Of a stretch of DNA of 64,000 nucleotides, positions 16,384 through 23,769 are shown one piece after another. A program made the position numbers and the translations under genes. The first letter of the stretch is position 1. Each line of letters begins with the position of its first letter. The notes under the pieces were generated by a model, which searched no databases, was not told the DNA's origin, and was given only the letters and a program-made list of their open reading frames with translations. The stretch spans positions 22,090-86,089 of the IMG/VR virus record IMGVR_UViG_3300037086_000458. One strand, written 5' to 3'. This DNA is from a virus.

Positions 16384-16716
16384 TTAATTTCCATCAAATA
16401 GCTTCTTTTTCTTTAAAAGCTCACTTAATATTATATTAGTGGTTCCTGAGATAACTTTGAAATCCTCATAAATATCCGTAATAAAAGCTGAAATTTTAGC
16501 TTTTTCTAATAAAGCTCTTTTAATAGAATTATCCTTGGAGTCCGTAATTGAATTTATAATGTCTGATAATTCTCTTAGGACTCTTGTATTATAATTCATC
16601 TTTTTTTGGAGGATTTCTTGAATATCTTTAGTAATTCCCTCAATAGAGAAAGTCATAGCCATATTCTTGAAGATTTGCTCATTTTTTTCTTCATCAGGCA
16701 GTTTGTTAGAATTCAT
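16384..16716 (-). CDS. Hypothetical helical protein, first gene of the minus-strand operon
   Basis: The 110-residue protein is predicted almost wholly helical, with no cysteine and no known motif (for example IEGITKDIQEILQKKMNYN and REL SDIINS). AAAGGATG precedes the ATG at 16716. It opens the leftward transcript directly after the divergent AT-rich spacer, so it is probably expressed early. I recognise no family. Confidence 0.6.
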   Translation of the reverse strand: MNSNKLPDEEKNEQIFKNMAMTFSIEGITKDIQEILQKKMNYNTRVLRELSDIINSITDSKDNSIKRALLEKAKISAFITDIYEDFKVISGTTNIILSELLKKKKLFDGN

Positions 16717-16956
16717 AACATCCTTTCTTTCACTGATAAATATAAATACTCCGATTTTTGTTTTTAAAGTAGATTCTTCTTTTTCTTTAATTATTATATA
16801 TTATTTATTATCTTTTATTATTAACGTAGTTAATAGAAAAGCAATAGATATAGTAATGGTTATATATTCAGATTAAGTTTAAGAAAAAGGTATTTTAAAA
16901 TTTTCCTTTAATTTTAAATATTCTTAATCTTATATTTAAATATCAAAAGGAGACTT
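16717..16956. promoter_or_regulatory. Divergent AT-rich intergenic control region
   Basis: The 240 bases between two divergent genes are extremely AT-rich, with long A/T runs around 16790-16830, several TATAAT-like hexamers on the minus strand, a short inverted repeat TTAAC-GTA-GTTAA at 16821-16833 and the first copy of the 60-bp repeat at 16841-16900. Transcription of both arms must start here. Such a divergent AT-rich spacer is also a reasonable candidate for a replication origin. No clear -35/-10 pair at standard spacing stands out. Confidence 0.5.
16841..16900 (+). repeat. 60-bp direct repeat, copy 1
   Basis: This 60-base segment (starting GCAATAGATATAGTAATGG and ending GGTATTTTAAAA) recurs at 17646-17705 with a single difference, at position 10 (A here, T in copy 2). 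Both copies lie upstream of plus-strand genes and carry a TATATATT core, so a shared promoter or regulator site is plausible. The conservation extends well beyond the size of a minimal promoter. Confidence 0.85.
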
Positions 16957-17331
16957 ATGAAGATTGTTACTGTAATTTCTCCGGATAAATTAAGTATGAC
17001 TATGTTCTATGACTTTTATAAATCCGTCTATGTAGGGGATGGGTCTTTATCTGTTTTAGATATAAATTGTTTATTTTCTAAAGAAGTTCAGAATGCTAAG
17101 ACCAGAGAATTTATAAAGGCTAATGAGAATTCAGAGAATATTTTGATTAAATATAAGATTAAACTTAAAACAGTATTATCATTACCGGCTGAAATTGAGC
17201 AGAATTCTGATTATATAATTAAATTTGATATGTTTTCCAATCATCCTGAGCTCTTAAAAGATAAGGATGAAAAAGGAAAAGCTATGATCGAGAGATATAT
17301 TTTAAACGTTACGAACATGAACAAAGGTTAA
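16957..17331 (+). CDS. Hypothetical protein
   Basis: The 124-residue protein is the first rightward gene, preceded by AAAGGAG four bases before the ATG and by the 60-bp repeat 56 bases upstream. It has a beta-alpha pattern (MKIVTVISPDKLSMTMFYDF, then IKYKIKLKTVLSLPAEIEQ) and no recognisable motif. It is isolated from the next gene by about 600 bases of non-coding sequence, which suggests separate control. Confidence 0.6.
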   Translation: MKIVTVISPDKLSMTMFYDFYKSVYVGDGSLSVLDINCLFSKEVQNAKTREFIKANENSENILIKYKIKLKTVLSLPAEIEQNSDYIIKFDMFSNHPELLKDKDEKGKAMIERYILNVTNMNKG

Positions 17332-17645
17332 AGGAGGTATCTGGCAATATTATCTGCTGTAGCTTATAAGGAACCTCTTATTCGGGATAAGCAGTGGAGA
17401 TCGTAACCCGACTGACCATGGTGGCCTTAATAACGTTCCCCAAGCGGCTATAGTGCTTTTAATGAGGTTTCTTGAAATCTCTCTTGAGTGCCTCACCCTG
17501 GAATAAGTGATGAGGGTAGATTCACCTTGAAATAGCCAAGCTATCCCCCTACACTAGCGAGTAGGGGAGTAAGGCGCTAAGATTATGATTATCAATAAAT
17601 AAATGATCTTAGCTTAAACAAATGTTTAAAATCACCATCGACAAA
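17332..17645 (+). ncRNA. Candidate structured non-coding RNA region A (uncharacterised)
   Basis: No frame of useful length covers this stretch, yet it is markedly less AT-rich than its surroundings and full of short complementary arms. Examples are the perfect stem 17546-17552 with 17561-17567 (CCCCTAC around ACTAGCGA), CGGG/CCCG arms around 17383-17407 and ACCCT/AGGGT arms around 17495-17520. AAAGGAGG at 17330-17337 looks like a ribosome binding site but has no ATG in range, only a possible 20-codon peptide from a CTG. I could not match it to a tRNA, group I intron or known riboswitch. Confidence 0.4.
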
Positions 17646-17705
17646 GCAATAGATTTAGTAATGGTTATATATTCAGATTAAGTTTAAGAAAAAGGTATTT
17701 TAAAA
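17646..17705 (+). repeat. 60-bp direct repeat, copy 2
   Basis: Fifty-nine of 60 bases match 16841-16900. Here the repeat precedes the structured segment 17749-17822 and the gene at 17939, the first of the long rightward replication transcript. Its placement upstream of each early rightward unit suggests that it carries their promoter or operator. Confidence 0.85.
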
Positions 17706-17748
17706 ATTCTGTCTCTCTCTTTGAGGGGCATAAAAATTTATTTTTTAA

Positions 17749-17822
17749 GATGGAACTAGAGCATCCCTAATGTGTTATATAAGTTACCACACTTCAACAG
17801 TGGCGAGAGTGACCGTTCCATC
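17749..17822 (+). ncRNA. Compact structured leader element closed by an 8-bp stem
   Basis: GATGGAAC at 17749-17756 pairs perfectly with GTTCCATC at 17815-17822, closing 58 bases that contain further short arms such as CAC-TTCAACA-GTG near 17790-17802. The 74-nt size and closing stem look tRNA-like, but there is no T-loop or anticodon arm, so it is not a tRNA. It sits in the leader of the gene at 17939, about 40 bases after repeat copy 2, and may be a cis-regulatory or stable small RNA. Confidence 0.4.
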
Positions 17823-17938
17823 CATTAATTTATAATAAAGATTCTAAAGAAGGTTAGCATGACTTTTGTTGGGTTATAAAAGTGGTGGCTATAGTTGCTG
17901 GATAAGCTACCTTGGTGTAGATAAGAAGAAGGTTTAAA

Positions 17939-18382
17939 ATGGTAAAAAATTATACATCTACCGTTGCTGCTTCTCGATCTGTTCAACATATAGAAGAGAG
18001 ATTAGTTGAGCACGGAGCAATGAACATTCTTAAACTCTACGAAGATAAACATCTTGTTGGGATCGCATTTATTCTTGATAATAATGGTGAGCAGCTTCCT
18101 TTCCGACTCCCCGCTAGAATAAGCAATGTTGAGAAACAACTTAAATCCGAAGTCAAACGCCCACGTAAGAGTACATTCAATAACATTAAAGAACAAGCAG
18201 AACGAACAGCTTGGAAGCTACTTTCTGATTGGGTGGACATACAATGTAGCCTTGTGGAACTACAACAGGTAAAATTTATGGAAGTGTTTTTGCCATATGT
18301 TTATGATCCTGTTAAAAAACAAACTTTTTTTGAAAAGTTAGAAGAAACAGGATTTAAACAGCTATCTTTTAAGAAAGAGTAA
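17939..18382 (+). CDS. Conserved phage-type hypothetical protein
   Basis: The 147-residue protein has the pattern of a conserved but uncharacterised family I know from phage replication regions: an opening NYTSTV-x-ASRSV, a strand pair with LPFRLPARI, and the helix AWKLLSDWVDIQCSLVELQ followed by FLPYVYD. AGAAGG precedes the ATG. It is the first gene of the rightward clamp-loader operon, ending two bases before the next ATG. The biochemical role is unknown. Confidence 0.7.
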   Translation: MVKNYTSTVAASRSVQHIEERLVEHGAMNILKLYEDKHLVGIAFILDNNGEQLPFRLPARISNVEKQLKSEVKRPRKSTFNNIKEQAERTAWKLLSDWVDIQCSLVELQQVKFMEVFLPYVYDPVKKQTFFEKLEETGFKQLSFKKE

Positions 18383-18384
18383 GA

Positions 18385-19386
18385 ATGTTTTTTCAAAAAA
18401 TAAAAGGCCATGAGGAATTATTAAATGAATTTAAAGAATGGCTTCTTAATGATAAGTTTGAGGGTGTTTATTTATTTGAAGGCCCAAAAGGTGTAGGTAA
18501 ATATTCTATAGCTAAAACCCTCGCAAAATATATAGTGTGCCCCGGGGTTAAGGATGATTCCTGCAACTGCGAAAATTGTAAGTTATTCCCAGCTATCCCT
18601 GATTATATAGAAATATCTTCAGATGAAGAAAGCGTAATCAAAGTATCTGACATAGAAGCCATCGAAGAATTTGTAACTTTAATGCCTTTCAGAGGCAAAA
18701 ATAAAGTTATTCTGATAGATGATGCAGAGAGATTAAATAATTCCTCAGCGAGCCAACTGCTAAAGACCCTCGAAGATTTAAAAAGCCATGTAATAATTTT
18801 TTTAATCTCAAGCTACCCGGAGAGAATAATACCGACCGTGTTATCGAGGTCGAAGAGGATTGCTTTTAAGCAGCTCCATCAGGATATCCTCTTAGAGCTA
18901 TTAAAAGAAAAAAATATTAATGTAAAGAACATCGAGGAACTTAATAGAATAATCCCTTTTCTATCTAAGAGTATACTTGCAAATTATCCTATTTACTCTA
19001 AACAGATATTATTTGTTCAGGATTTTTTGTTGAACTTCAGTAAAAGGGAAGAGGATGAAATACTCTCAATAATAAATGATATAGACATAGAAGGTGAGCT
19101 TGTCTATTTTCTGGAGATATTACTCATTTATGTTTGTGACATTCTAAAGATACATTTTGATGATAATAATATAATTTTCAATGAAGGAAACAATGCAGTC
19201 TTGGATAGAATGACTATAGGATGGAAGAGTGATATCTGTGTAGCTATGCTTGAGAAAATCAGACCTATTATAAAGGATTACAAAAAAGGTATCAATATTA
19301 AACTTAAGCCCAGGATAGCGTCTTTGATGTCTTGGATATTTTTAATGCTTAAGAAAGAAAAGAAAGACACTTTAAATGCTGGATAG
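18385..19386 (+). CDS. holB: DNA polymerase III delta'-type clamp-loader subunit
   Basis: The 333-residue AAA+ protein has Walker A GPKGVGKY (33-40), a four-cysteine zinc module (C52, C60, C62, C65), Walker B-like VILIDDAERL and a sensor/SRSK segment (VLSRSKRIAF). Delta' is the stator of the loader that opens the sliding clamp. Here the P-loop still looks usable, unlike many delta' proteins. The other loader subunits are encoded at 19376-20302 (delta) and 23770-25137 (gamma/tau), and the clamp at 3506-4672. Confidence 0.82.
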   Translation: MFFQKIKGHEELLNEFKEWLLNDKFEGVYLFEGPKGVGKYSIAKTLAKYIVCPGVKDDSCNCENCKLFPAIPDYIEISSDEESVIKVSDIEAIEEFVTLMPFRGKNKVILIDDAERLNNSSASQLLKTLEDLKSHVIIFLISSYPERIIPTVLSRSKRIAFKQLHQDILLELLKEKNINVKNIEELNRIIPFLSKSILANYPIYSKQILFVQDFLLNFSKREEDEILSIINDIDIEGELVYFLEILLIYVCDILKIHFDDNNIIFNEGNNAVLDRMTIGWKSDICVAMLEKIRPIIKDYKKGINIKLKPRIASLMSWIFLMLKKEKKDTLNAG

Positions 19387-20302
19387 AACTTCAATAAAGA
19401 AAAATAAGAAATTTTTGATTAATTGTTCTGATTCCTATATGGCGAATGTGTTTATTGAGGAATGTAAAACAATTTATAGTGATTATACAGTAAAAATGTG
19501 TTTTAACGCCCAGGAATTTATTGAAGAGCTGAATGGCGGGTTTTTGTTTAATTCAGATAAGAAAATTTTAGCATTGATGAATTTTTCCGATGAGAACATA
19601 CAGGATATAGAACCATTTCTGGACTATGAGACTGAAGATATTATAATTTTGGTCGAGCATAGCGCCATTAAAAAGAATAAAGCTTATATTAAAATAAAAA
19701 GCGATTATGCTTATCAAAAACTTGAAGACATGTCCGAGAAAGAGTGTAGGAGTTGGTTACATACATTTATGGTTAAGGTGGATCTTAAATTCCAGCCAGA
19801 GATACCATCTTTTATAATTAGTAGGAGGGGTAAGGACCCAAGAGCTCTTACAAATGAAGTTAAAAAATTAAAATATTTAAATAAGGAAGTTACTGAATCG
19901 TTGTGCTCAGCAATAGTGTGTGAATCATATGATTCAAATTTTTTTGAGCTTATGGATCATTTTTCGCACAGAAGATCGGAACAATGCTTAAAAGAATTTA
20001 ATAAAGTAGATGAATCAAAGTATATACAGCTATTGCATTTCATAATAGGGCAATTCGAAAAATTGTACAAAGTTACTATCTATAAAGAGCAGAAAAAGTC
20101 AGCCGAGGAGATATCAGATATAATAGGAGTCCCAAAATTCATAGTACAAACGAAGCTATATACAGCTATAAGTATTTTTAACAAGGTTAAAATTTTGAAA
20201 GTTATTGATTTATTAAATGACCTTGATGTACAATTAAGGTTGTCAAAATATAGTAATAAGCTTATATTTGAGTCATATATACTGAAGATATTCAATTTAT
20301 GA
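19376..20302 (+). CDS. holA: DNA polymerase III delta-type clamp-loader subunit
   Basis: The 308-residue protein overlaps the delta' gene by 11 bases. It lacks a P-loop, as delta does, but keeps the delta layout. An N-terminal domain beginning FLINCSDSYMANVFIEEC is followed by PSFIISRRGKDPRALTNEV in the lid region and a C-terminal collar domain with LLHFIIGQFEKLYKV and EEISDIIGVPKFIVQ. Delta binds the clamp and opens it. The match is by pattern and gene order rather than by catalytic residues. Confidence 0.75.
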   Translation: MLDRTSIKKNKKFLINCSDSYMANVFIEECKTIYSDYTVKMCFNAQEFIEELNGGFLFNSDKKILALMNFSDENIQDIEPFLDYETEDIIILVEHSAIKKNKAYIKIKSDYAYQKLEDMSEKECRSWLHTFMVKVDLKFQPEIPSFIISRRGKDPRALTNEVKKLKYLNKEVTESLCSAIVCESYDSNFFELMDHFSHRRSEQCLKEFNKVDESKYIQLLHFIIGQFEKLYKVTIYKEQKKSAEEISDIIGVPKFIVQTKLYTAISIFNKVKILKVIDLLNDLDVQLRLSKYSNKLIFESYILKIFNL

Positions 20303-20616
20303 TAGATAGATCAAACGATAAAATAGATTTAGATATAGATAAGGGTCGGATACGAGAAATCGTTGAAGAAGCTTTGAGGATGATTTATGAGTATGTAGGT
20401 GGAGAATATACCTTATCCAGGCAAGATGTTTTAAAAGAATTGGAATTATTTTTAAATAACGGTCAGATATCAACTCAATTTTTCCTTAAGATTGGAAGTA
20501 AGAAAATACCTGATTTATTATTGAGGGTTGATCCAAGAAGACGAAAAGTCCTTGGTATATCCGGTTTAAAGAAAAGAGCAGCCAAGATTAACATTTTTCT
20601 TAGGATTCTGGGATGA
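20299..20616 (+). CDS. Hypothetical protein
   Basis: The 105-residue protein overlaps both neighbours by four bases, so it is translated in a coupled series. It has an acidic N-terminus, two helices (REIVEEALRMIYEYVGG and RQDVLKELELFLNNG) and a basic C-terminus (RVDPRRRKVLGISGLKKR). The charge pattern suggests nucleic-acid or protein binding, but no family is recognised. Confidence 0.6.
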   Translation: MIDRSNDKIDLDIDKGRIREIVEEALRMIYEYVGGEYTLSRQDVLKELELFLNNGQISTQFFLKIGSKKIPDLLLRVDPRRRKVLGISGLKKRAAKINIFLRILG

Positions 20617-21086
20617 GAAATGAACCTCTGTTTATAAGATATGGCAACGGGCTTGTAGAGCCTGCTCAAGTTATTCAGTCTTTTCTTGAATCAAATTTTG
20701 ATGAAAAGTCGAAAGTGATTGCTGAAGAAGCTCTGAAGAATCCCCCAGACTTAACATTATTTAAAAAAGATTTCAGGAACCTTTTGATAGATATAATCGA
20801 CAATGGAATAAATAAGCAAGCTATCAATTATATTAATAATTATATGAAACCTTCTCTTGAAGAGATTGTAGAAGGTGGTACCAGCAGGGCGGGGGAGAAA
20901 AGACAAGTTATACTAAAGAACAAAGATGCCCCCTGGGTTGAGGCTATTATATGTTACAACTTAACGCTTTATATAAAGATGTATGGTATCCCTGAGATTA
21001 AGTTATGCCCTATATGCTCAAGATTTTTTAGTAATAAAGGTAAGTATGCAAAGTATTGTAGCGAAATATGTAAAGGAAATAAATGA
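20613..21086 (+). CDS. Hypothetical protein with C-terminal CGNR-like zinc finger
   Basis: The 157-residue protein ends in a compact zinc finger (CPICSRFF, then YCSEIC), the arrangement seen in CGNR and related treble-clef fingers. The N-terminal 110 residues are helical with no motif. It is chained by four-base overlaps to the delta-subunit operon and to the methyltransferase gene downstream. Nucleic-acid binding is likely, but a more precise role cannot be read. Confidence 0.65.
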   Translation: MRNEPLFIRYGNGLVEPAQVIQSFLESNFDEKSKVIAEEALKNPPDLTLFKKDFRNLLIDIIDNGINKQAINYINNYMKPSLEEIVEGGTSRAGEKRQVILKNKDAPWVEAIICYNLTLYIKMYGIPEIKLCPICSRFFSNKGKYAKYCSEICKGNK

Positions 21087-21688
21087 TATCAAGTGTCATA
21101 TATGACGATGTTGAAGCTATTAAAAGTGCTTTAAAGCTTCATTGTGATAATCAAAATATAGATCTTGATCCAACATATAGTACTGGCGGTTTCTATAAAG
21201 GCGGCTTTATTAAAAAGCCACGTTTTTGTTTTGACATTGATCCACAAGTTCCTGGGGTAATAAAAGCAGATGCATCTAAATTACCTTTGGCTAATTTTTC
21301 AGTTAAGACAATTATTTTTGATCCTCCGTTTTTAGCGACTACAGGACCCTCTTTAAAAAGTAAAAATAAGAATAATAAACTTAATAAGAGATTTGGAGTT
21401 TTTCCAAATGAACCGGCTCTTTTTAAGTTTTACGAGGATGCTATTAAAGAACTTTATCGTGTATGTAGTGAAAGTGGTACGTTAATATTTAAATGTCAGG
21501 ATAAAGTTAGTTCTGGAAAGCAGTATTTTTCTCATTGTTTTATATATAATAAGGCAATTGAAGTTGGTTGGCATCCTGTAGATTTTTTTATTATGATATC
21601 TAAAAGAAGATTGATAGCAAATTGGCAGAGAGCAAATCAGTTACATGCTAGGAAATTTCATTGTTATTACTGGATTTTTAAGAAATGA
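21083..21688 (+). CDS. DNA methyltransferase (N6-adenine/N4-cytosine type)
   Basis: The 201-residue protein has DPPF at 80-83, the catalytic motif IV of amino-methyltransferases, and a motif resembling SAM-dependent DNA methylases at DLDPTYSTGGFYKG (27-40). The order and short size fit a compact beta-class enzyme without an obvious target-recognition domain. An N-terminal FCFDIDP-type strand precedes the catalytic loop. It could modify phage DNA against host restriction. No cognate nuclease is next to it, so it is probably an orphan. Confidence 0.7.
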   Translation: MISSVIYDDVEAIKSALKLHCDNQNIDLDPTYSTGGFYKGGFIKKPRFCFDIDPQVPGVIKADASKLPLANFSVKTIIFDPPFLATTGPSLKSKNKNNKLNKRFGVFPNEPALFKFYEDAIKELYRVCSESGTLIFKCQDKVSSGKQYFSHCFIYNKAIEVGWHPVDFFIMISKRRLIANWQRANQLHARKFHCYYWIFKK

Positions 21689-22203
21689 ACTTAGTAATAG
21701 GCTGCGGATTACAAAAGAGTTATTTTAATCCTAAAGGTTCAAGATATTTAGGTGAAAAAGCCGATGTCTTAGACGTTAGATTAAAATCTTATTTCAAGTC
21801 TTTAAGTTTAGATAAAAATATTGTATATATCTTAAGAGAGATCCACCAACCTGATGATTCTTTTTTTTCAGGTCAGAAATCTGGTTCTATAGTCGGTTCA
21901 GAGGATATAGAGATACCAGAATTTTATAAATCTTATTGTAAATTTGTGTATAATATTATAAGATATAATGGGTTTTATAAGACCCCTTTGGACTCAGAGG
22001 TTTATAAGCTAAAACCTGAAAAAGTTTATATTGTTGGTGTGGAGACACACACCACCGTACTTTTCACCGCAGAAGAATTCAGAAATAGGGGCTACTCAGT
22101 GAATGTTATTGAGCCTCTCGTGTCAGCTAAAGAAGATTATCTTCATGCAGTGGGGATAACTCTTTTGAGAAATTATCTGAGCGTTAATATACAACAGGGG
22201 TGA
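21685..22203 (+). CDS. Isochorismatase-like hydrolase fold, catalytic triad not conserved
   Basis: The 172-residue protein follows the isochorismatase/nicotinamidase fold: NLVIGCGLQKSYF, ILREIHQPDDSF, and a strong C-terminal match VYIVGVETHTTVLFTAEEF then RGYSVNVIEPLVSA. In active members the first motif contains Asp and the later one reads T-x-x-C-V. Here those positions are Gly8 and Thr124. The enzyme is therefore probably inactive as a cysteine hydrolase. It may bind a nicotinamide-like or other small ligand, or a partner protein. It overlaps the methyltransferase gene by four bases. Confidence 0.6.
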   Translation: MNLVIGCGLQKSYFNPKGSRYLGEKADVLDVRLKSYFKSLSLDKNIVYILREIHQPDDSFFSGQKSGSIVGSEDIEIPEFYKSYCKFVYNIIRYNGFYKTPLDSEVYKLKPEKVYIVGVETHTTVLFTAEEFRNRGYSVNVIEPLVSAKEDYLHAVGITLLRNYLSVNIQQG

Positions 22204-22553
22204 AAGTTATGTCTTATTGTCAATACAAAATACAATGCTCAAATTGTCAGGCTGAAACACATCTTATAAGTTTGGAATGCAACCCTATTGTTTATAGGTG
22301 CAATAGTTGTAATAGAGTTGTCGTAATCCATAATGATAGAGCTTATACTATTAGTGAAAATTTTTTCATTAAGATGGCTTTGATTCATAATATAAAATAT
22401 TGCGGACAAGTAATTAAATGCTCCCAAAAAAATGAGTGCAAGTCCTACACGAAGCTAGTTAAGAGAGAAAGAATAACAGAATCCGATATAATTAAACTGC
22501 ATGAGTTCCTAGATAAAAACAAAGATTCGTCAGAAATTATTGATAAGCTGTAA
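22200..22553 (+). CDS. Zinc-ribbon hypothetical protein
   Basis: The 117-residue protein has two N-terminal cysteine pairs, CSNC and CNSC, in a zinc-ribbon arrangement, plus later cysteines (KYCGQVIKCSQKNECK). An ATG nine bases downstream (22209) is an alternative start. It is the last gene of this tightly overlapping series. A 97-base gap with a small hairpin follows. Confidence 0.6.
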   Translation: MKVMSYCQYKIQCSNCQAETHLISLECNPIVYRCNSCNRVVVIHNDRAYTISENFFIKMALIHNIKYCGQVIKCSQKNECKSYTKLVKRERITESDIIKLHEFLDKNKDSSEIIDKL

Positions 22554-22578
22554 CTATATTTTGAAGAGTAATATGTTT

Positions 22579-22609
22579 CACTCATTTATGAGTGTATGAA
22601 TTGAAATAA
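22579..22609 (+). promoter_or_regulatory. Hairpin plus 17-base motif shared with a late-gene leader
   Basis: CACTCAT at 22579-22585 pairs with ATGAGTG at 22588-22594, without a following T-run. Immediately after, TGTATGAATTGAAATAA (22593-22609) is identical to 48563-48579, upstream of the decoration-like gene. A similar shorter form (GTGTATTGAAATTAAA) lies upstream of the gene at 42765. The shared intergenic position suggests a phage promoter element rather than a terminator. Confidence 0.4.
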
Positions 22610-22650
22610 ATAAACCTTTAAAATTTGTTAGAATTACGTTATATTAGTGT

Positions 22651-23061
22651 ATGGAAACTATTAATGATAAAGACTTAGCGGGGCGTTTAGTCTATTTAAC
22701 AAGGTATCTTGAAAAGTGGTATAAGGAACTCAATCCAGCTTTTAATGTACCTATAGCAAATAGATTGGCCAAGGTAGTAAAGGTATTCGATTGGGATACA
22801 GATGAAGGAAAACTTTTACTAAGTGAGAGAGAAAAAACAGGTAAGTGGAAAAGTTTAGAACCGAAGCTTTTTAAATTCGTACTAAAAGTATATTACCCAG
22901 AACTTATACTTAAAAATTCTAAGAAGGTAATGATAGAGGAGGTAGTGTCTCAGTATTACCCTGGTACTGAAAATAAAATGTTCTGTTTGTTACCAGATTG
23001 GATGGTAGAAGATCTGAATAAAGAACAAAAGAATATTTTTACTATAGTGAAAAAAGATTGA
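22651..23061 (+). CDS. Hypothetical protein next to primase
   Basis: The 136-residue protein ends two bases before the primase-core gene starts. It is charged, with a Trp-rich middle (EKWYKELNP, VFDWDTDEG, GKWKSLEP) and no cysteines, so it is not the missing zinc-binding part of the primase. No ribosome binding site is evident upstream of the ATG. I recognise no family. The context suggests a replication accessory role. Confidence 0.6.
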   Translation: METINDKDLAGRLVYLTRYLEKWYKELNPAFNVPIANRLAKVVKVFDWDTDEGKLLLSEREKTGKWKSLEPKLFKFVLKVYYPELILKNSKKVMIEEVVSQYYPGTENKMFCLLPDWMVEDLNKEQKNIFTIVKKD

Positions 23062-23062
23062 T

Positions 23063-23752
23063 ATGTATTTGGACGAATTTACTGAGCATGCCAATAAGGT
23101 AATGCTTGAATACGAAGAGCCTTTAAAATATTTATCAGGGCGAGGTTTTAATAAAGAAGATATCCTTAATTTCAAATTAGGTTTTTTAAAAGTAGCAAAA
23201 ATAAAAAAGGAAAACTCTGAAGATTATAAAAAGTTACATGACGAGACCTACCATTTTAAATCTTTAGAAAATCGTATCATAATGCCCTTAAGGAACGTTT
23301 TGGGCAAAGTTAATGGGTTAATAGTAAGGTCTATAAAAGAAAAAAAATATAATCTATACTTGTTGAAAGAGGCGAGAGATATAGGGGCTTGGTTTGGTCT
23401 ATACGAGGCATTGCCGTATGCCATTAAATCCGGGAAGATATTTATTCATGAGGGTGGGTTTAATTCAATAGCATTCTCAAAAGTTTTTAAGAACTCAGCA
23501 GCCTCTCTTACTTCTTTTATAAATGATCAGCAATATGATACTTTAAGGATGTTCGTTGATTTGATCATCCTTGTCTATGATTCAGATAAGGCTGGTATGA
23601 TAGGTACAGCCTCTTTAAAGAAAAGATACGGAAAAAGTATAGAGTCTATAACACTCGGTTACGATGACCCTAATAGCTGTTTACAGAAAATGGGGCAATC
23701 CCCATTCATAAACTATATAAAAAACAAAGTTCCTGTCCTACTACAAAATTAG
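23063..23752 (+). CDS. dnaG: DnaG-type primase catalytic core (TOPRIM), without zinc domain
   Basis: The 229-residue protein carries the DnaG core. A basic N-terminal lobe includes ENRIIMPLRNVLGKVNG, and the TOPRIM motifs are IFIHEGGFNSIAFSK (E130) and LVYDSDKAG (D173 and D175). These bind metal for RNA primer synthesis. The usual N-terminal CHC2 zinc domain that recognises template and the C-terminal helicase-binding domain are both absent, so the protein is roughly a third of normal DnaG size. It may need other subunits for template recognition. Confidence 0.78.
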   Translation: MYLDEFTEHANKVMLEYEEPLKYLSGRGFNKEDILNFKLGFLKVAKIKKENSEDYKKLHDETYHFKSLENRIIMPLRNVLGKVNGLIVRSIKEKKYNLYLLKEARDIGAWFGLYEALPYAIKSGKIFIHEGGFNSIAFSKVFKNSAASLTSFINDQQYDTLRMFVDLIILVYDSDKAGMIGTASLKKRYGKSIESITLGYDDPNSCLQKMGQSPFINYIKNKVPVLLQN

Positions 23753-23769
23753 GATATTAAGAGATAATT

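Noticed and set aside
17332-17645. Group I intron
   Set aside because: I could not find the conserved P7 and P3 core segments or an interrupted gene on both sides.
17749-17822. tRNA gene
   Set aside because: The eight-bp closing stem and 74-nt length are tRNA-like, but T-loop, D-loop and anticodon features are absent.
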